From CALMZY01 sp052033915 (GTDB lineage: Bacteria; Verrucomicrobiota; Kiritimatiellia; CAIQIC01; JAGNIJ01): DNA of 64,000 nt. The stretch covers positions 47,120 to 111,119 of the forward strand of contig JBPOJF010000017.1 in NCBI GenBank assembly GCA_052033915.1. The letters run 5' to 3'. The notes under the pieces are model-generated. The model was not told the origin of the DNA and searched no databases. It saw only the letters and a program-made list of their open reading frames with translations. The position numbers and the translations under genes are program-made. This document shows positions 25,303-32,920 of this stretch, piece by piece. Each line of letters opens with the position of its first letter. Position 1 is the first letter of the stretch.

Positions 25303-26097
25303 ATGCAACAAATGCTATCATTTCAGTGTGCGTTTACAATGCTAGACGTACTCGGGTTCAAGAATAAGCTTAACTCGCCAGACCGCGCACGTATTTTTGG
25401 TGATTTCATCGATATTACAAAAGATATGTATCGGACATTTGACTCTAAACCGTCGGGCGATGTCCTAGATTTATTGCGAAGCGGCGACGAGAAAGTGCTC
25501 CTCTACTCTGACACTCTAATATATTTCAAAGCCATATCTTCGACAACCTTACCTTGCGATGCTCTCGTATCGGCAGCTACATTTGCAACACGTGTAATTT
25601 CTGGCTGTCTTGAAAAACAGTTGCTTACGCGGGGAACAATCGCGGTCGGCGAGATATTTTATAACAAAGAGCCTGAAGTCATCGCCGGTCCAGTTGTAAA
25701 CGAGGCGGCACAACATTATGAAATCGGTGATTGGATCGGGTGCCATTTAGCACCCTCAGCTGTTACCGTCCTAGACTCTGTTCCTGATGACCGCAAACCT
25801 CGCACATTAAGCCGATTTACTGAATACAGCATGCCTGTTGTGACGAAGTCTGGTGAAGTTGTTCGCTCGAGACAGTGGGGACTGCGCTGGTTGGAATATC
25901 AGTGCGAACATATGGCAGAATATTCGCAGTACTTATATGATGGTGATCTTAAATCCACCATAATTGCCGCGAAAGCGGCCGGAACAACTGAAGCTGATGC
26001 TACACTCCAGTACTACTTGAACCTCTTGAAGAAATATTCAGTCGGCAATCCCCAAGCTAAAGCCAAGGTTGAAAATACTATTGGGCTATATGAATAA
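25303..26097 (+). CDS. Cassette 9: divergent class III nucleotidyl-cyclase-like protein
   Basis: 264 residues, soluble. FTMLDVLGFKNKL (Asp15) fits the first metal-binding site of class III cyclases (usual form DIxGF), and KVLLYSDTLIYF (Asp70) the second. RGTIAVGEIF then gives a further strand, and GPVVNEAAQHYE the helix that in this fold follows. The usual Lys/Asp substrate pair cannot be placed with certainty, so activity is open. Soluble cyclase-like proteins of this build are known in signalling and in cyclic-nucleotide phage defence (Pycsar); the link here is only an inference. Start ATG 25303, which follows the attC by 9 bases. Confidence 0.5.
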   Translation: MQQMLSFQCAFTMLDVLGFKNKLNSPDRARIFGDFIDITKDMYRTFDSKPSGDVLDLLRSGDEKVLLYSDTLIYFKAISSTTLPCDALVSAATFATRVISGCLEKQLLTRGTIAVGEIFYNKEPEVIAGPVVNEAAQHYEIGDWIGCHLAPSAVTVLDSVPDDRKPRTLSRFTEYSMPVVTKSGEVVRSRQWGLRWLEYQCEHMAEYSQYLYDGDLKSTIIAAKAAGTTEADATLQYYLNLLKKYSVGNPQAKAKVENTIGLYE

Positions 26098-26101
26098 GAT
26101 C

Positions 26102-26166
26102 ACCCAACAAGGGGTTCCTGGCTATCGGCGCCAAAGCGCGCCTCAGCCAGAACCCTGACGTTGGAA
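26102..26166 (+). other. attC site 9
   Basis: R'' ACCCAAC, R' GTTGGAA. R'' complements the cassette-9 start GTTGGGT exactly. GGGGTTCCTGGCT pairs with AGCCAGAACCCT. Confidence 0.95.
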
Positions 26167-26174
26167 CAAGAACA

Positions 26175-26285
26175 ATGGCGGGTCGCGCCGCCTGGCGCGC
26201 GGTGATCCGCGCGCCTGATTCGGCGGCGGCGAATGCGCGTTGGTGTTTTGCCTCAGAAAAACGGCAATCAAAGACGAAGAAATAA
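26175..26285 (+). CDS. Cassette 10: 36-residue basic peptide ORF
   Basis: ATG 26175 to TAA 26283-26285 gives MAGRAAWRAVIRAPDSAAAN followed by a basic tail ending SKTKK. No ribosome site is obvious (ACAAGAACA upstream). The ORF is repeated in cassette 4 in a frameshifted form. It is either a small basic peptide or a chance frame over a conserved GC-rich palindromic element. Unrecognised. Confidence 0.35.
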   Translation: MAGRAAWRAVIRAPDSAAANARWCFASEKRQSKTKK

Positions 26286-26291
26286 CGGAAG

Positions 26292-26361
26292 CTCCAACAA
26301 GAGGCTTCACCCTACTCACCTGCCGCTGCGGCAGGTTCGAGGGTGAGCCTGAACGTTGGGG
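26292..26361 (+). other. attC site 10
   Basis: R'' CTCCAAC, R' GTTGGGG. R'' differs at one base from the complement of the cassette-10 start (GTTGGAA), so the box has drifted. The tip CCTGCCGCTGCGGCAGG resembles site 4. Confidence 0.93.
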
Positions 26362-26375
26362 ATCATGAAGAGACA

Positions 26376-26912
26376 ATGAAGACCGCGCTTATCATAGCCT
26401 TTGCGCTCCTTCTCACAGTCTCTTCCGCGCAGGTCATCAACGATCTGACAAACACATATTACCGCATCACAAGCGACTTCAATTCCGACGGCATCTCAGA
26501 CATGGCGATCTCGACAACACTCAATGCCTTTGGCAACGCGGGCGGGATGTTCACGTTCTATCTGGGAAACATGAACGGCGAATACAGCAAAGTCGGATCG
26601 ATCTTCATGCATGCTCTCGCCGCCAATCTGAAACCAGTCCACGATGGCGAGGGGTTGCTCACCGTCTATGTCCGCGACGGTGGACCCGGTGGCGATCTCA
26701 TCAGCTACTCAGTGACGAAGACGGGAATCGTTGGAAAAGCGAAACGCTACATAAAGGCCAGAGACGGCGGCCCAGAAGCCGACCAACATCTCTATCAAAG
26801 CTTCTTCGACCAGAACAAACGGCTCAAAGCGGAACTGATGAAAGGGAATCCCCAACCAGCGGGTGGAGCGTACGGATCGCCCGCGGCGGGCGATCCGTAC
26901 GCTCACCCGTAA
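26376..26912 (+). CDS. Cassette 11: secreted protein with one DxNxDGxxD calcium-type loop
   Basis: 178 residues. Signal peptide MKTALIIAFALLLTVSSAQ at the N-terminus. SDFNSDGISDMAIS near residue 37 fits the DxNxDGxxD loop of FG-GAP/VCBS or dockerin-type calcium sites, but there is only one copy. The rest (FTFYLGNMNGEYSKVGSIF ... YVRDGGPGGDLISY) looks beta-rich. Probably exported. Its C-terminus (PQPAGGAYGSPAAGDPYAHP) is encoded by the attC. Family not recognised. Confidence 0.65.
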   Translation: MKTALIIAFALLLTVSSAQVINDLTNTYYRITSDFNSDGISDMAISTTLNAFGNAGGMFTFYLGNMNGEYSKVGSIFMHALAANLKPVHDGEGLLTVYVRDGGPGGDLISYSVTKTGIVGKAKRYIKARDGGPEADQHLYQSFFDQNKRLKAELMKGNPQPAGGAYGSPAAGDPYAHP

Positions 26913-26920
26913 CGTTGGAC
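26850..26920 (+). other. attC site 11
   Basis: R'' CCCCAAC, R' GTTGGAC. R'' complements the cassette-11 start GTTGGGG exactly. Long stem GAGCGTACGGATCGCCCGC pairs with its inverted copy; the stop codon of the gene is inside. Confidence 0.95.
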
Positions 26921-26929
26921 GGAGAACAT

Positions 26930-27553
26930 ATGAATAACTACAACATCAAACCATCAACAGTCCAAAAACCCATCCAGCTACTTGCCGCATGGCTTGTAGG
27001 GCTGATTGCCACAAACGGCCTTTTCCTCGCGGCCGCAGCAAAAATCAAGACCCCCCTATGGGTAGTTCCGACATTGGTAATCGCTTCAATTATCTATGTC
27101 CCATTGTTTTTATTTTGCATATTTCTCCTGCAAACGAAGTATCGACCCGAAATGCAGGAAGATTCCTATTATGCAGACTATCTAAAGAGTAAAACTACTC
27201 CCTACCCCCCGCCCACTCCGCCCGTTGATGTTGAAGCCGCTACCAAGAAAGCAGAAGAGGCGGCTCGCCAGAAGGAAGGGGCCAAAGTCAAATTGGCTAC
27301 CATATTGAAGGAATTCCAAATAACAGTCCTTGCCTCTGTATTCAAAACACATCGTGTTATTGCTGAGCTGTACGCAGGAACAGGTTGGAACGCATTTTCC
27401 AATCAGTGGAAGGGGAATGATGGATTCAAGTCGGAGGTTAGAACTGCCATTAATGCCAACCTTGTTCGCCTTTCAGACGACAAGAGTAAGCTTGAGCTCA
27501 CCGAACAAGGTCGCGCGGTTTGCAAAAGACTTCAAAAGAGTGAATCACTCTAG
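26930..27553 (+). CDS. Cassette 12: two-helix membrane protein with cytoplasmic C-terminal domain
   Basis: 207 residues. Two membrane helices (LLAAWLVGLIATNGLFLAAA and LVIASIIYVPLFLFCIFLLQ), a proline-rich linker, a charged helix (AATKKAEEAARQKEGAK), and a C-terminal domain of about 80 residues whose ending ...LVRLSDDKSKLELTEQGRAV is like a winged-helix wing followed by 'LTxxG'. GGAG stands before ATG 26930. Function unknown; the build (membrane hairpin plus sensor or DNA-binding-like domain) would suit a membrane signal protein. Confidence 0.65.
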   Translation: MNNYNIKPSTVQKPIQLLAAWLVGLIATNGLFLAAAAKIKTPLWVVPTLVIASIIYVPLFLFCIFLLQTKYRPEMQEDSYYADYLKSKTTPYPPPTPPVDVEAATKKAEEAARQKEGAKVKLATILKEFQITVLASVFKTHRVIAELYAGTGWNAFSNQWKGNDGFKSEVRTAINANLVRLSDDKSKLELTEQGRAVCKRLQKSESL

Positions 27554-27572
27554 TCGGAAAGAAATAGAATGC

Positions 27573-27637
27573 GTCCAACAAGGCGTTGCTCCGTACGTCG
27601 CACAAGGTGCGCCGTCCGGAGAACGCTGACGTTCGGT
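27573..27637 (+). other. attC site 12
   Basis: R'' GTCCAAC, R' GTTCGGT. R'' complements the cassette-12 start GTTGGAC exactly. GGCGTTGCTCCG pairs with CGGAGAACGC. Confidence 0.95.
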
Positions 27638-27662
27638 CAACAAGACAGAAAAAGGATTAATC

Positions 27663-28403
27663 ATGAATGCATACGTCCTTCGAATACTCCTGCTCGCCAT
27701 GCTCACCTTTGTACTGCCCGTGTCTGGCAAGGACGACATCGGTGCCTTGGCCTTGTTTGAAAATCCTTGGCTTAAGAAGCCGCTAACCGAGGTCTCAAAG
27801 GCAGCGAACAACGGCAACCTCCAAGCTCAACTTGCCATGGCAATCACGTATGACTTCGGGGCCGGTGCGAAGTTCGGTTCAAGCCCAGAGATTGACGCAA
27901 TACCAGCCGATGGGTCAAAAGCAGCCTACTGGTATGAACAGGCTGCTAAACAGAACGACTGGACGGCTCAATATAATCTAGCGGTACTTTACTACTACGG
28001 CCGGGGCGTCAGGAAGGATCATGCCAAAGCAAAACAGCTGTTTGAACTCGCCGCCAAGTCGGGCGATAGATTGGCTCAAGCTGCATTGGCCATGTACTAC
28101 ATGAACATCGAGATAGGAGGTAAACCCTACCCTATATACACGGAAGGTGCCAAGTGGCACCTTTTAGCCGCCGAAGGAGGTGACTGGTACTCCCAGCTTA
28201 AGATCGGTCTACTCTATGAAATGGGCTTGGGTGTAGTTCGCGATCGTATACAAGCTTTGAAGTGGTATTACATCTCGGCATCAAATGGACACGAACCCGC
28301 CCTCGTTCAAGCTAACCGACTAGAGGAGTTGATGTCCCCATCTGACGTTGAGAAAGCGGCTTCGCTAGCCAAGGCATTTACGCCAAGGCCAAAGAAGAAA
28401 TAG
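27663..28403 (+). CDS. Cassette 13a: secreted Sel1-repeat (TPR-like) protein
   Basis: 246 residues. Signal peptide MNAYVLRILLLAMLTFVLPVSG, then about four Sel1-like repeats: AQLAMAITYDFGAG...AYWYEQAAKQND, AQYNLAVLYYYGRGVRKDHAKAKQLFELAAKSGD, AQAALAMYYMN...AKWHLLAAEGGD and SQLKIGLLYEMGLGVVRDRIQALKWYYISASNG. Such solenoids bind partner proteins, often in the periplasm. AAGGA precedes the ATG. It is the first of three genes between attC 12 and attC 13. Confidence 0.85.
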   Translation: MNAYVLRILLLAMLTFVLPVSGKDDIGALALFENPWLKKPLTEVSKAANNGNLQAQLAMAITYDFGAGAKFGSSPEIDAIPADGSKAAYWYEQAAKQNDWTAQYNLAVLYYYGRGVRKDHAKAKQLFELAAKSGDRLAQAALAMYYMNIEIGGKPYPIYTEGAKWHLLAAEGGDWYSQLKIGLLYEMGLGVVRDRIQALKWYYISASNGHEPALVQANRLEELMSPSDVEKAASLAKAFTPRPKKK

Positions 28404-28483
28404 AAAGGTCTTGACCAAAGCATTGCATTTCACCGCCGCGGGAAGAACGATGACGGAACCGCTCTTGCATGAAAGGAGATCAC

Positions 28484-28681
28484 ATGAATCGTGTCGGGAT
28501 TCTCTTGATTGCCCTCTTGGGCACAGGCCTCTCGGGCTGCCGCCCAGCCCATCCATACGAACCACCAAACGACCGCACGCTATATAATTCTGACGACGAG
28601 TATTACAAGGCACGAGAAGAGTATAAACAGAACTACAAGGAAGCCGCAAAGGACGCAGAGTATAATGACCGACAGTACTAA
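28484..28681 (+). CDS. Cassette 13b: small lipoprotein
   Basis: 65 residues. MNRVGILLIALLGTGLSGC has a lipobox (LSGC), then a short tail rich in Tyr, Asp and Lys (DEYYKAREEYKQNYKEAAKD) that would be a helix. AAGGAG stands at good distance before ATG 28484. No attC separates it from the Sel1 gene; the 80-base gap (28404-28483) has only a faint attC-like look (ACCAAAGCATTG). Function unknown. Confidence 0.6.
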   Translation: MNRVGILLIALLGTGLSGCRPAHPYEPPNDRTLYNSDDEYYKAREEYKQNYKEAAKDAEYNDRQY

Positions 28682-28781
28682 GAACAGGCAATCGCGCCAG
28701 AGCGCCACACCACACAATAAACTGCGTGGATACCACGCATTTCGAATGTAACGCAAATACTTAGTTTCACAGGATCAGCTA
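28682..28781 (+). other. Spacer inside cassette 13
   Basis: About 100 bases between two genes of one cassette. It has GCGTGG ata CCACGC as a small hairpin near 28728 but no R' box, so it is not a working attC. Either a fused old junction or simply spacer. Confidence 0.35.
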
Positions 28782-29159
28782 ATGGACGGCCCACTGGAAA
28801 GAACATACGGTTCATATCGCATAACTTTCCGAAAATCGGAACATTTGCAGGGAAGACCGACGCCCCATGTTGAACTCTGGAAAGGTGTGCACAAAGTCGG
28901 CAATTACGACATGGCGTCTGGCAAACCACTTCCAGGCAACAAGGCATTTCCAAGAGTCAACGACTTCATCAAGAAGTATCTGACCGATGCTCAGGTACAG
29001 AAGAAGGTAAAAGCAGCGATCGAGGAGAGTTTCTTCGATCTTTCCAAAGTGGCTGGCACGTACGGCGGAATTCCAAGAGGATTCAAGGTCACCGTTCACG
29101 TCCAGATACCTGAGAAGTACAACAGCTCTGCAGACCGCCAACATCACCGGAAACAATGA
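28782..29159 (+). CDS. Cassette 13c: small soluble protein of unknown function
   Basis: 125 residues, no signal. Reads YGSYRITFRKSEHLQGRPTP ... VHKVGNYDMASGKPLPGNKAF ... VNDFIKKYLTDAQVQKKVKAAIEESF. The stretch 'I.FR..EH....PHvEL...GKKVg.yd' followed by helices resembles small toxin-antitoxin-associated or DUF4160-like proteins, but the match is weak. It is the last gene before attC 13. No clear ribosome site (CAGGATCAGCTA). Confidence 0.5.
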   Translation: MDGPLERTYGSYRITFRKSEHLQGRPTPHVELWKGVHKVGNYDMASGKPLPGNKAFPRVNDFIKKYLTDAQVQKKVKAAIEESFFDLSKVAGTYGGIPRGFKVTVHVQIPEKYNSSADRQHHRKQ

Positions 29160-29162
29160 GAG

Positions 29163-29232
29163 ACCGAACCAGCGCATTGAGGCTACTCGCCTGCCGGGGC
29201 GGCAGGCTCGTGCCTCATGCGTGACGTTGGGG
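29163..29232 (+). other. attC site 13
   Basis: R'' ACCGAAC, R' GTTGGGG. R'' is the exact complement of GTTCGGT at 27631, 1.5 kb upstream, so the three genes between belong to one cassette. Tip GCCTGCCGGGGCGGCAGGC. Confidence 0.95.
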
Positions 29233-29488
29233 TAAGCGATAATTTGATTTCCTCGAAATCTAAAAAGCGGTAACATTTGGATAACAAGGTGAGGGAAGTT
29301 CAAATGACCGGGGAATCCATGAGAACTCCGAAAAATGCCCACCTCCTGCCCTCATACCCTCCGGCCCAAAACCGAGTTCTCAGAGAACAGGAATCGCTTT
29401 GGAGAATCCCAATAATAATTGAACCCCCAACAACCGCCTCCAGGCTACTCGCCTGCCGCAGCGGCAGGCTCGTGCCTGAGGCGTAACG
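29227..29488 (+). other. Cassette 14: ORF-poor cassette with GAGAACTC/GAGTTCTC hairpin
   Basis: A frame from GTG 29289 (65 codons) ends inside the attC. Its copy in cassette 16 differs at seven codons in this frame, of which about five change the amino acid, which argues against protein selection. GAGAACTC (29321-29328) and GAGTTCTC (29374-29381) form a perfect 8-bp inverted repeat kept in both copies, with several of the differences in the loop. A structured RNA is as likely as a peptide. Confidence 0.45.
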
Positions 29489-29494
29489 TTGGCT
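29425..29494 (+). other. attC site 14
   Basis: R'' CCCCAAC, R' GTTGGCT. R'' complements the cassette-14 start GTTGGGG exactly. Tip GCCTGCCGCAGCGGCAGGC. Confidence 0.95.
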
Positions 29495-29514
29495 GAAGAA
29501 AAAGGAGCATCACA

Positions 29515-30300
29515 ATGAACTATCATGCAATCGCAATACTCCCAGGTGGACGGCAAAAATCGATCGTAAACCGAACCGAAGACAAGATCTTCACCGAAGT
29601 AGTTCTTCCATTTGTGTCATCTGGTGTCATCACGGCAACATGGGGAAAGGGAACTCAGACCTATCAAGTGCTGGAACTTCGCATTTACAAGACCGATGAT
29701 CCTTGGTTCAAGAAAGGAGGCGGTTCACTTGAAGAGTTTCTCTCCGGGAGCAGGAACCTCTTCTCGAAATATGAGAAGCGCGCAAAAAAGGCTCTCGGCA
29801 GAGGCGCACACCGCGTGTTCGTGATCATGCCCATTCAAGGAGAGAAATTCGGTTCACAAGAGGAACAGAGGATATTCAAGGAATATGACGCGCGCTTTGA
29901 AGCTGTTGAATCGGTGCTAACATCATTCGATTGCGTGGCCATACGAATCGACAAGGAACACCCTCTGGAAGATCTGGTTAACCGGATCAAAGACGAGATT
30001 CGCAAAGCCAAGTTCATTGTCGCCGACTTGACGGACGAGCGGCCGTCCTGTTACTTCGAAGCGGGCTATGCTGAGGCCCTCCCACGTCCCGTTATCTATG
30101 TTGCGAGCAAGGACAGCGTTTTTCACCCTGGGACACAGACCAAGATCCACTTCGACATTCACATGAATGTCAATTACTTCACCAATCACGACCAGCTTGC
30201 CGAGAAGCTCCGCGCCTCCATAGAAAAAAATCGAGAAAGACTGCTTCGCGATGAGACCGCCGAACCAGCTCTGAAGACCGTAGATGAGCACTCGAAATGA
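29515..30300 (+). CDS. Cassette 15: nucleoside 2-deoxyribosyltransferase / TIR-like protein
   Basis: 261 residues. The C-terminal half (about 97-250) begins HRVFVIMPIQGEKFGSQEEQ, then CVAIRIDKEHPLEDLVNRIK, KAKFIVADLTDERPSCYFEA GYAEAL and KIHFDI. This order fits the nucleoside deoxyribosyltransferase-like / TIR-like Rossmann fold in which 'ADLT...P...YE.GYA' holds the catalytic Glu. The N-terminal 95 residues are beta-rich and unknown. Relatives of this fold cleave or bind nucleotides and occur in defence genes. AAGGAG precedes ATG 29515. Whether it hydrolyses NAD or nucleosides is unknown. Confidence 0.6.
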   Translation: MNYHAIAILPGGRQKSIVNRTEDKIFTEVVLPFVSSGVITATWGKGTQTYQVLELRIYKTDDPWFKKGGGSLEEFLSGSRNLFSKYEKRAKKALGRGAHRVFVIMPIQGEKFGSQEEQRIFKEYDARFEAVESVLTSFDCVAIRIDKEHPLEDLVNRIKDEIRKAKFIVADLTDERPSCYFEAGYAEALPRPVIYVASKDSVFHPGTQTKIHFDIHMNVNYFTNHDQLAEKLRASIEKNRERLLRDETAEPALKTVDEHSK

Positions 30301-30303
30301 AAC

Positions 30304-30373
30304 AGCCAACAATCGCCTCCAGGCTACTCGCCTGCCGCAGCGGCAGGCTCGTGCCTGAGGCGTAACGTTGGGG
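30304..30373 (+). other. attC site 15
   Basis: R'' AGCCAAC, R' GTTGGGG. R'' complements the cassette-15 start GTTGGCT exactly. Body almost the same as site 14. Confidence 0.95.
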
Positions 30374-30629
30374 TAAGCGATAATTTGATTTCCTCGAAAT
30401 CCAAAAAGCGGTAACTCTTGGAGAACAAGATGAGGGAAGTTCAAATGACCGGGGAATCCATGAGAACTCCGACAAATGCCAACCTCCTTCCCTCATACCC
30501 TCCGGCCCATAACCGAGTTCTCAGAGAACAGGAATCGCTTTGGAGAATCCCAATAATAATCGAACCCCCAACAATCGCCTCCAGGCTATTCGCCTGCCGC
30601 AGCGGCAGGCTCGTGCCTGAGGCATAACG
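30368..30629 (+). other. Cassette 16: near copy of cassette 14
   Basis: Same length and order as cassette 14 (262 bases). Frame from ATG 30430 gives MREVQMTGESMRTPTNANLL and onward, 65 codons, ending in the attC. Hairpin arms GAGAACTC (30462-30469) / GAGTTCTC (30515-30522) unchanged. Cassettes 14 and 16 flank cassette 15, so duplication and insertion happened locally. Confidence 0.5.
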
Positions 30630-30635
30630 TTGGCT
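30566..30635 (+). other. attC site 16
   Basis: R'' CCCCAAC, R' GTTGGCT. R'' complements the cassette-16 start GTTGGGG exactly. Confidence 0.95.
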
Positions 30636-30652
30636 GTTAGGGATACGAAACT

Positions 30653-32881
30653 ATGCAACAAACTGACAGCAGAACATCCATGTTTCTTCCCGATACTCCT
30701 CTATCCGATCCGGATCAGGACCTTTTCGACCGTTGGCCATTTGCGCAAAGGCTCGCACGTGCCATAGCAGCCCGGAGCGATCCGAGCAGTCTGGTTGTCG
30801 CTGTCTATGGGGCATGGGGCGATGGAAAGAGCACCGTTCTCAACTTCGTCGAGGCTGAACTCGCTCGGCACGATCATATCCTCTGCGTCAGGTTCAATCC
30901 TTGGCGTTTTGGAGACGAAGCCCAACTTCTGCTGAGTTTCTTCGCACTTCTGGCCGATGCTCTCGGCAAGTCCCTCACAACCACTACGGAGAAGATCGGT
31001 GACTTCCTGCAGAAGTACGCGGCGATTGTGGCTCCCTTGTCGCTTTCCTTTGCTGGCGTCGGCGTGTCGCCTGGGCAGACGGCCGTGGAATTCGGCAAGC
31101 ATCTGTCTGGTGTTGAGTTGCGTGAACTGCGGCGTCGAATCGAGAAGATTCTGTCCGAAGCCCAGAAGAGGGTTGTGATCTTGATGGATGACATCGACCG
31201 CCTTGACAAGTCGGAGATTCACGCTGTTTTCAAACTCGTGAAACTGACTGCGGATTTTGACCACACAGCATACGTACTCGCATTCGACGACGTGATGGTC
31301 GCTGGCGCACTCCAAGAGAAATATTCGGCAGGGAAAGCGGAGTCCGGCTTCTCTTTTCTCGAGAAGATCGTGCAGGTGCCACTCAACCTGCCTCATGCCG
31401 ACCGCATAGCCCTGCAACAACTCTGCTTTCAGAGCGTAAACCAAGCGCTCAACGACTCCCAGACTACGTTGGATGAGCAGCAGGTACAGGTCTTTGGGCG
31501 CCACTTTGTGGACGGCTTGGAGATTCGTTTGGGCACTCCACGCATGTGCAAACGCTATGGCAACGCACTCTCTTTTGCTCTTCCTCTACTCAAGGGAGAA
31601 GTAAACCCGGTAGACTTGATGCTCATCGAAGGTATTCGAGTCTTCTATCCGCAGGTGTACGCGGTCCTTCGAGATAATGGTGAGTTCTTTCACGGAACCG
31701 GCAGTACAGACAAAGTTAAGGAGCGGACGCAAGCACTATTGGCCACTGCGACGGATGCCCTAACGACTCGCGAACAGGAGTGTGTCACATCTCTGCTGAA
31801 GGCACTCTTTCCAAAGCTCTCCGGCCTCCTGGGTGGACCTTCGTATGAATCAGACTGGTACAAGACGTGGGCCAAGGAGCAGCGTGTGTGTTCGCCCGAC
31901 TATTTCGCTCGCTACTTCACCTATGCCGTACCAACGGGTGACGTATCCGACGCAACCATTCTTGGCTTCCTGGCAAATCTTCGCGATAGGACGGTTGCGG
32001 AGGTCGTTGCTCGACTGGCGGACATCCTTGACAAAAGCAATGCCGAGAAGTTCGTACAGAAGCTGCGCGAACGCGAGAAGACGATTGGGGAGGCCGATTC
32101 CGCGCTGTTGTCAAAGGCAATTGTACGCGTCGGGGCGAGTTTTCCGAACCCTGAGCAGATGTTCTCCTTCCGAAACGCTTGGTCTCAGGCGGCAATTCTG
32201 GTTAACCAGCTTTTGCTGAACGTTGCTGATCGCGAACGCCGCTTGACGCTGGCTGCGGAACTCCTTCGCGACGCAATGCCCCTTTCGTTCAGCGTTGAGT
32301 GCCTTCGCTGGATGACTTCCGGCGACAAGGAACCAGAAGAGGAAAGAACCTTTGTCAAAAGTGGAGAGACTGAGTTGGGAAGGATTGTCGCATCAAGGAT
32401 CAAGCAGGAAGCCGAGGGGAAGAACGTGTACGCTGAGTACGGGAATGATGCCCGGTTTCTGGTCTGGTCCTGGGCACACTGGGGAAACAAGGAAGATGTT
32501 GAGAAATACCTGCTCGGTCTATTCGATTCCGATAGCACCAATGTTATCCGATTTCTTGACTCCTATCGCCCTACAGAATGGGGGCTTAAGACTGGGGTAT
32601 CGCACAAGGGAGATTTGATGAGGGGACAGTTTGACTCCATCGTGGCCTTACTTGATCCAACCATCGTCATGGAGAGGTTGCTTGCTCTATTTGGCGATGG
32701 TCTGAAAGACGCCACACCAGAACGATGGGAGTATACGGATTACCCTCCAGACAAAAAGGTCGCCTTTCAGTTTGCGGGCATGTTCAATCACGTGCGGAAT
32801 GAGAAGGAAACCAGCCAACAAACGCCTCCAGCATACCCCGAAGGGCGTGCGGACGCACCCTCCGGGTCTGCTGAGATGTGA
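30653..32881 (+). CDS. Cassette 17: KAP-family P-loop NTPase
   Basis: 742 residues, very large for an integron cassette. Walker A is VYGAWGDGKST (residues 51-61), FNPWRF at 81-86 is the KAP signature after strand 2, and Walker B is VVILMDDIDRLD (174-185). KAP NTPases often have membrane segments between A and B; here residues 123-140 (AAIVAPLSLSFAGVGVSP) are mildly hydrophobic at most. After residue 300 a long helical C-terminal part has no motif I know. KAP proteins are linked to membrane-associated complexes and phage exclusion (for example PifA). The last residues are encoded by the attC. Confidence 0.85.
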   Translation: MQQTDSRTSMFLPDTPLSDPDQDLFDRWPFAQRLARAIAARSDPSSLVVAVYGAWGDGKSTVLNFVEAELARHDHILCVRFNPWRFGDEAQLLLSFFALLADALGKSLTTTTEKIGDFLQKYAAIVAPLSLSFAGVGVSPGQTAVEFGKHLSGVELRELRRRIEKILSEAQKRVVILMDDIDRLDKSEIHAVFKLVKLTADFDHTAYVLAFDDVMVAGALQEKYSAGKAESGFSFLEKIVQVPLNLPHADRIALQQLCFQSVNQALNDSQTTLDEQQVQVFGRHFVDGLEIRLGTPRMCKRYGNALSFALPLLKGEVNPVDLMLIEGIRVFYPQVYAVLRDNGEFFHGTGSTDKVKERTQALLATATDALTTREQECVTSLLKALFPKLSGLLGGPSYESDWYKTWAKEQRVCSPDYFARYFTYAVPTGDVSDATILGFLANLRDRTVAEVVARLADILDKSNAEKFVQKLREREKTIGEADSALLSKAIVRVGASFPNPEQMFSFRNAWSQAAILVNQLLLNVADRERRLTLAAELLRDAMPLSFSVECLRWMTSGDKEPEEERTFVKSGETELGRIVASRIKQEAEGKNVYAEYGNDARFLVWSWAHWGNKEDVEKYLLGLFDSDSTNVIRFLDSYRPTEWGLKTGVSHKGDLMRGQFDSIVALLDPTIVMERLLALFGDGLKDATPERWEYTDYPPDKKVAFQFAGMFNHVRNEKETSQQTPPAYPEGRADAPSGSAEM

Positions 32882-32889
32882 CGATCCGG
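32813..32889 (+). other. attC site 17 (degenerate R')
   Basis: R'' AGCCAAC exactly complements the cassette-17 start GTTGGCT. The body pairs well (AGCATACCC with GGGTCTGCT, and GCGTGC inside), but at the R' position stands GATCCGG instead of GTTNRRY, so this site may no longer recombine. Confidence 0.8.
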
Positions 32890-32920
32890 TTACAGGACAA
32901 TTGACAAGGAGGGCAAAGAA

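Noticed and set aside
28404..28483. attC between cassette genes 13a and 13b
   Set aside because: ACCAAAGCATTG is only a faint R''-like match and no GTTNRRY follows; the outer boxes pair with each other instead.
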